This document shows, piece after piece, positions 60,627-64,000 of a DNA stretch of 64,000 bases (within the stretch, counting starts at the first letter, position 1; each line of letters begins with the position of its first letter). The stretch lies in the NCBI GenBank assembly GCA_965215705.1, contig CBDCEE010000002.1, forward strand, positions 186,001-250,000. The letters run 5' to 3'. The position numbers and the translations under genes were made by a program. The notes beneath the pieces are model-generated. The model was not told where the DNA came from, did no database searches, and worked only from the letters and a program-made list of their open reading frames with translations. This stretch comes from JAAXPZ01 sp965215705. Lineage in GTDB: Bacteria > Campylobacterota > Campylobacteria > Campylobacterales > Sulfurovaceae.

Positions 60627-62446
60627 GAATTTCTTCTAATTCTTACTTTTTTTGGATCAAACAATTCTATCATCTCTTTGATCATTGGTTCTTTGAGGAG
60701 TTCTGAGGGGTCTTTCTCTTTGGCGGCTTCTGTGTCTCCTGCTTCAGGAGCGATACAAGAGGACTTCATTTCTGGTTCATTTGGTACTTCGACAGGCTCA
60801 GCCACCGTATTATTTAGGTTGTTTTCTGGGGATGATGCGATACCCGAGCCTGTCGAAGTATTAGCTACTTTTTTTTTAGGCTCACTTGAAGGGATATTGA
60901 CGATCTTAGTTTCAAATCCAAAGAGCTCCTGTACAAACATCTTGATGATACTCCAGTGGTTAATGAGCATCTTCTTGTCCTCTTGGACAGCAGTAGAGTG
61001 CCAGGTCAGAGCATTGTCTTTGAAACTTTCATAGGAAATATTAGATTCAAAACAGTGACCGAGATCATAGTCTCTGTCATAGATCTTTTGGAGCAGGGTT
61101 TTGAATTTTAATGCACCGCTGTCTGGGCTTTGGGCTTTGGGTTGATTTGGTTCCGGTTTGGCTGCAGTAACTTCTGGGATACTAGGGGATTTGGCTTCTT
61201 CTTGGGCAGTATCAGAAGTAGCAACTTGTGCTTCTTGTGTACTTTCAGGTACTTTGGGCTGGCTGATACTGGGGCTTGTCTCTACAGTGCTTTCAGGAAG
61301 AGAAGTATCTGGAGTACTCACCACTTCCGGAATCTGTATTTCCGGGATATCGACCTCTTTTTCCGGCGCTTTGATCTCTACACCTGAGAGCTCTTTTTGG
61401 AGGGTACGTATCATCTCATCGATATCTCTGGCTGAGAGTGCTTCGATCATCTTGAAGAGTGTCAGCGAGAGGACAAATTCTCCCTCGCTACCCAGTGCCA
61501 AAAGCTCCTTGGCATCAGCCAGTACTCTAAAGAATCGATCGATGATCAGTGGGGCAAAACGTCCATCTTTGGCAAAAAGGAGCTCTTTGAGATAAAGTGT
61601 CAGCTCGTCGATCACCATTTCAGATTCGTACTCTGAGGCCAGAGTAATAAACTCAAGGATTTTGGATTCCTCTTTCGCCAAAAGATTGTTGAGAAGTTCA
61701 TCTAGCAAGGAGGGCTCTATAATGCCCAACATGTTAGTAACAGTAGCCATATCAACATGGTTCTTGGAGTATACGATAGCCTGATCAAGAAGGGTTAAAG
61801 AGTCTCTTAGACTTCCTGCCCCACTTCTGGCTATCACATCCAGTGCCTCTTTTTCATAGGTGATCTCCTCTTTATTGAGGATAAATTCCAGATGGCTGAG
61901 CACCAGTTTTTGTGGTATTTTCTTGAATCGAAAGTGCTGTGTTCTGGAGAGTATGGTTGCAGGTAGTTTGAGTGGGTCGGTCGTTGCTAGAATGAATTTG
62001 ACAAAATCAGGTGGCTCTTCAAGTGTCTTGAGTAGTGCATTAAATGCCTGCGTCGTGAGCATATGTACTTCATCGATGATGAAGATCTTGTATCGACCGA
62101 TGCCTGGTTTGTATTTGGTGTGCTCAATAAGCTCTTTGATATCATCGATTCCTCGGTTAGAGGCAGCATCCATCTCGATGATGTCTATGTGCCGGCTTTC
62201 ATTTGCCATCGTACAGTTGTCACACTGGTTGCAAGGCTGCGAGGAGGCTCCCTCTTCACAGAGTAGGGCTTTGGCAAAGATTCTAGCAGTAGAAGTTTTT
62301 CCACTACCACGAAGCCCAGAAAAGAGGTAGGCATGAGAGAGTCTGTCCCCATCCAGAGCCAGTGAAAGTGTCTGAGAGACACTGTCTTGTCCAACAAGAT
62401 CAGCAAAGGTAGAAGGACGATATTTTCTGGCTAATGCTAATGACAA
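60623..62446 (-). CDS. dnaX: DNA polymerase III subunit gamma/tau
   Basis: DnaX is the clamp-loader ATPase. The 607-residue protein starts MSLALARKYRPSTFADLVGQ, with Walker A GLRGSGKTS at 44-52, zinc cysteines 63, 72, 75 and 78, Walker B KIFIIDEVHML and ILATTDPLKLP. After residue 360 comes a Pro/Ser/Glu-rich linker and a tau-like end. I see no obvious frameshift signal for a separate gamma form. Within the linker-encoding part lies a 15-bp inverted repeat, a probable inserted REP-like unit read in frame. Confidence 0.95.
   Translation of the reverse strand: MSLALARKYRPSTFADLVGQDSVSQTLSLALDGDRLSHAYLFSGLRGSGKTSTARIFAKALLCEEGASSQPCNQCDNCTMANESRHIDIIEMDAASNRGIDDIKELIEHTKYKPGIGRYKIFIIDEVHMLTTQAFNALLKTLEEPPDFVKFILATTDPLKLPATILSRTQHFRFKKIPQKLVLSHLEFILNKEEITYEKEALDVIARSGAGSLRDSLTLLDQAIVYSKNHVDMATVTNMLGIIEPSLLDELLNNLLAKEESKILEFITLASEYESEMVIDELTLYLKELLFAKDGRFAPLIIDRFFRVLADAKELLALGSEGEFVLSLTLFKMIEALSARDIDEMIRTLQKELSGVEIKAPEKEVDIPEIQIPEVVSTPDTSLPESTVETSPSISQPKVPESTQEAQVATSDTAQEEAKSPSIPEVTAAKPEPNQPKAQSPDSGALKFKTLLQKIYDRDYDLGHCFESNISYESFKDNALTWHSTAVQEDKKMLINHWSIIKMFVQELFGFETKIVNIPSSEPKKKVANTSTGSGIASSPENNLNNTVAEPVEVPNEPEMKSSCIAPEAGDTEAAKEKDPSELLKEPMIKEMIELFDPKKVRIRRNS
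60785..60860. repeat. 15-bp inverted repeat inside dnaX
   Basis: TACTTCGACAGGCTC at 60785-60799 and GAGCCTGTCGAAGTA at 60846-60860 are perfect reverse complements 46 bases apart. CTTCGACAGGCTCAG is a well-known dispersed intergenic motif in many bacteria. Here it encodes part of the variable C-terminal linker. Confidence 0.8.
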
Positions 62447-62535
62447 AGCGACTCCTTGATGCTTTTGAATATCGCTAATTGTAGTGAAATTTTACTTTTG
62501 GCTGGTATAATTTGGAAAAGATAAAAGGCTTCACT

Positions 62536-63420
62536 ATGCAAATGGATAATTCAAGAGAGAGTCATAATGTAGATGATAGAAGATCCTCTTCCGGAGGAGG
62601 GGGACGAGGTATGCCTTCTATGGGTATGATGATGATGGTTTGGCCACTGTTAAAGCCGCTACTAAAAACAAAATTAGGCTGGATAGTGATAGGGGCAGGT
62701 GCTTTTGCCTGGTTCTCTGGATTTAATCCTCTCTCCTTGGTAGGAATGAGCGGCTCTAATTCTGTAGTGGCAGATAAAGCCAAAGATGACAAAAACGCAC
62801 ACTTTATTAAAAAAGTGCTTGCTAGTACAGAGGATGTTTGGAAACAAGTTCTTCCCAAATATGGGATGAAATATCAAGAGCCGGAGATGGTACTCTATAG
62901 AAACGGTACACGAAGTGGCTGCGGACAAGCCAAAGCCCAGATGGGTCCGTTCTACTGTCCTGCAGACCAAAAAGTCTACCTTGATCTAGGATTTTTTGAT
63001 GAGTTGTCTCATAGACATAATGCACCAGGCGACTTCGCCCAAGCCTATGTCTTGGCACATGAGATAGGGCACCATATACAAAATATGCAAGGGACGCTTT
63101 CCCAGGTGCAGCGTGCGAAGCAGCAGTGGCGTAGCGAAGCCAAGCAAAATGCACTTCAAGTACGGGTAGAACTTCAAGCAGACTGCTATGCAGGTGTCTG
63201 GGCACACCATGCACAGAAGCAGTTTGGCATCTTGGAGAAAGGGGATATCGCAGAAGCACTTAACGCTGCCAGCTCTATCGGGGATGACAAACTTCAAAAA
63301 GAAGCCACAGGTTATGTGCGACCTGATGGGTTTACCCACGGTAGTTCCGCACAGAGAATGGAATGGTTTACCAAGGGCCTAGCAAGTGGTGATCTGAGGC
63401 AGTGCGATACGTTCCAGTAG
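62536..63420 (+). CDS. neutral zinc metallopeptidase (YpfJ-like)
   Basis: The 294-residue protein has one N-terminal membrane span (LGWIVIGAGAFAWFSGF) and a metalloprotease domain with the HExxH motif in VLAHEIGHHIQNMQGT. SGCGQAKAQMGPFYCPADQKVYLDLGFF and ELQADCYAGVWAH supply further family hallmarks and the third zinc ligand region. It matches the YpfJ family (putative neutral zinc metallopeptidase). ATG at 62536 behind AAAGG is preferred over TTG at 62512. Confidence 0.9.
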   Translation: MQMDNSRESHNVDDRRSSSGGGGRGMPSMGMMMMVWPLLKPLLKTKLGWIVIGAGAFAWFSGFNPLSLVGMSGSNSVVADKAKDDKNAHFIKKVLASTEDVWKQVLPKYGMKYQEPEMVLYRNGTRSGCGQAKAQMGPFYCPADQKVYLDLGFFDELSHRHNAPGDFAQAYVLAHEIGHHIQNMQGTLSQVQRAKQQWRSEAKQNALQVRVELQADCYAGVWAHHAQKQFGILEKGDIAEALNAASSIGDDKLQKEATGYVRPDGFTHGSSAQRMEWFTKGLASGDLRQCDTFQ

Positions 63421-63485
63421 GTATATTTTCCAATATACCCTGTATGTAATTTCTTTAAATTTTCTCTTACAATTTCTATCAAAGA

Positions 63486-63509
63486 GGTGCGTTGACAAAC
63501 GCACCCTAC
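63486..63509 (-). repeat. REP-like palindrome, GTAG-GGTGCGTT family, second copy
   Basis: On the minus strand GTAG is followed by GGTGCGTT, a TGTC loop and AACGCACC, a perfect 8-bp stem. It matches the element at 5371-5394. Confidence 0.75.
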
Positions 63510-63521
63510 AGAAAGATTCGC

Positions 63522-63527
63522 TATAAT
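63522..63527 (+). promoter_or_regulatory. -10 box of leuS
   Basis: TATAAT followed by CCCTC lies 38 bases before the leuS ATG at 63566, directly after the REP-like palindrome. Confidence 0.55.
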
Positions 63528-63565
63528 CCCTCTAATTTAAAACACCCTAAAACAAGTGAGTAAGT

Positions 63566-64000
63566 ATGAGTTACAATCCAAAAGAGATTGAAGCAAAGTG
63601 GCAAAAAATATGGGAGGATGAGGGGGCATTTGAGCCCTCTGATTCTCTAGAGAAAAAGAAAAAATATATTCTCAGTATGTTCCCCTATCCAAGTGGTCGT
63701 ATCCACATGGGACATGTCCGTAACTATGCTATCGGGGATGCGATCGCCAGATACTACCGCAAGCAGGACTACAATGTACTGCACCCGATCGGTTGGGATG
63801 CTTTTGGTATGCCGGCAGAAAATGCTGCGATCAAGCACAAGCTTCATCCTAAGAAATGGACCTATGAAAACATCGATTATATGCGAAAAGAGCTCTCTGC
63901 TCTGGGGCTTTCTTTCTCCAAAACCCGTGAGTTTGCAACCTGTGACGAGCTCTATACACGGTGGGAGCAGGAGTTTATCATCAAAATGTATGAGACAGGG
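63566..64000 (+). CDS. leuS: leucyl-tRNA synthetase, N-terminal fragment
   Basis: The first 145 residues of LeuS are present before the window ends. They start MSYNPKEIEAKWQKIWEDEG and include the class I motif region FPYPSGRIHMGHVRNY (the HIGH signature reads HMGH) and GWDAFGMPAENAAIKH. The rest of the catalytic domain, the KMSKS loop and the editing domain lie outside. The gene has its own promoter. Confidence 0.95.
   Translation, partial: MSYNPKEIEAKWQKIWEDEGAFEPSDSLEKKKKYILSMFPYPSGRIHMGHVRNYAIGDAIARYYRKQDYNVLHPIGWDAFGMPAENAAIKHKLHPKKWTYENIDYMRKELSALGLSFSKTREFATCDELYTRWEQEFIIKMYETG

Noticed and set aside
61158..61595. Plus-strand frames opposite dnaX
   Set aside because: Produced by the repetitive Pro/Ser/Glu codons of the DnaX linker; no independent evidence.

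Overview
The window reads as a chromosomal segment of a Campylobacterota (epsilonproteobacterial) organism, most like the Sulfurovum/Nitratifractor group. The evidence is gene order and protein style. The blocks rplY-pth-lptF-lysA-pheA-hisC-dxs-metK, ferredoxin-ndk-DUF177-rpmF-plsX-fabH and clpS-clpA-aat match what I recall of Campylobacter jejuni. Promoters carry TATAAT -10 boxes with poor -35 boxes, and HemN, ArsS-like kinase and ClpS/ClpA are of epsilon type. The genus is inference. Apart from tmRNA I found no rRNA, tRNA, CRISPR array or prophage.

Layout. 1-4.6 kb: pyrB end, pabB, a lipoprotein, rsmG, ribA and hemB. 4.6-5.7 kb: an AT-rich orphan gene with a HEPN-like motif, then a 470-bp gap with palindromic repeats and a structured gdhA leader. 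5.7-19.9 kb: gdhA, the trkA-trkH potassium system, a permease, ruvB, panB, trpA, lgt and a two-gene system. That system is a 1127-aa double ATPase activase plus a 2-hydroxyacyl-CoA-dehydratase-like protein of unknown substrate. 19.9-28.3 kb: tmRNA followed by an accessory region. It holds a cold-shock protein, a RelE/XRE toxin-antitoxin pair, a KAP NTPase gene split by an IS1016-like element, a Fic protein, two truncated genes and a stand-alone helicase C-terminal domain. 28.3-38.6 kb: housekeeping genes (hydroxylase, two-component system, Fe-S protein, hemN, argF, xth, DUF1456, dinB). 38.6-42.7 kb: a surface lipoprotein gene with a G9 tract in its promoter, split by an IS30-family element and flanked by REP-like palindromes, then a PIN-type toxin-antitoxin pair. 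42.7-64 kb: dense core genes (N-degron proteolysis, tal, pilT, rplY through metK, ferredoxin through fabH, dnaX, a zinc metallopeptidase, leuS start).

How the parts relate. clpS, clpA and aat are three steps of one N-degron pathway. trkA and trkH form one potassium transporter. lysA, pheA, hisC, dxs and metK share one long transcription unit with translation genes. rpmF, plsX and fabH couple ribosome and fatty-acid synthesis genes. Two insertion sequences each interrupt one accessory gene. In both cases, deleting the element plus one target-repeat copy restores a continuous reading frame arithmetically, so both look like recent insertions.

The best leads for something undescribed are: the Fic + nuclease-like/KAP NTPase locus downstream of ssrA, the double activase/dehydratase pair, the orphan HEPN-like gene, the poly-G-controlled surface lipoprotein, and the GTAG-flanked REP families.
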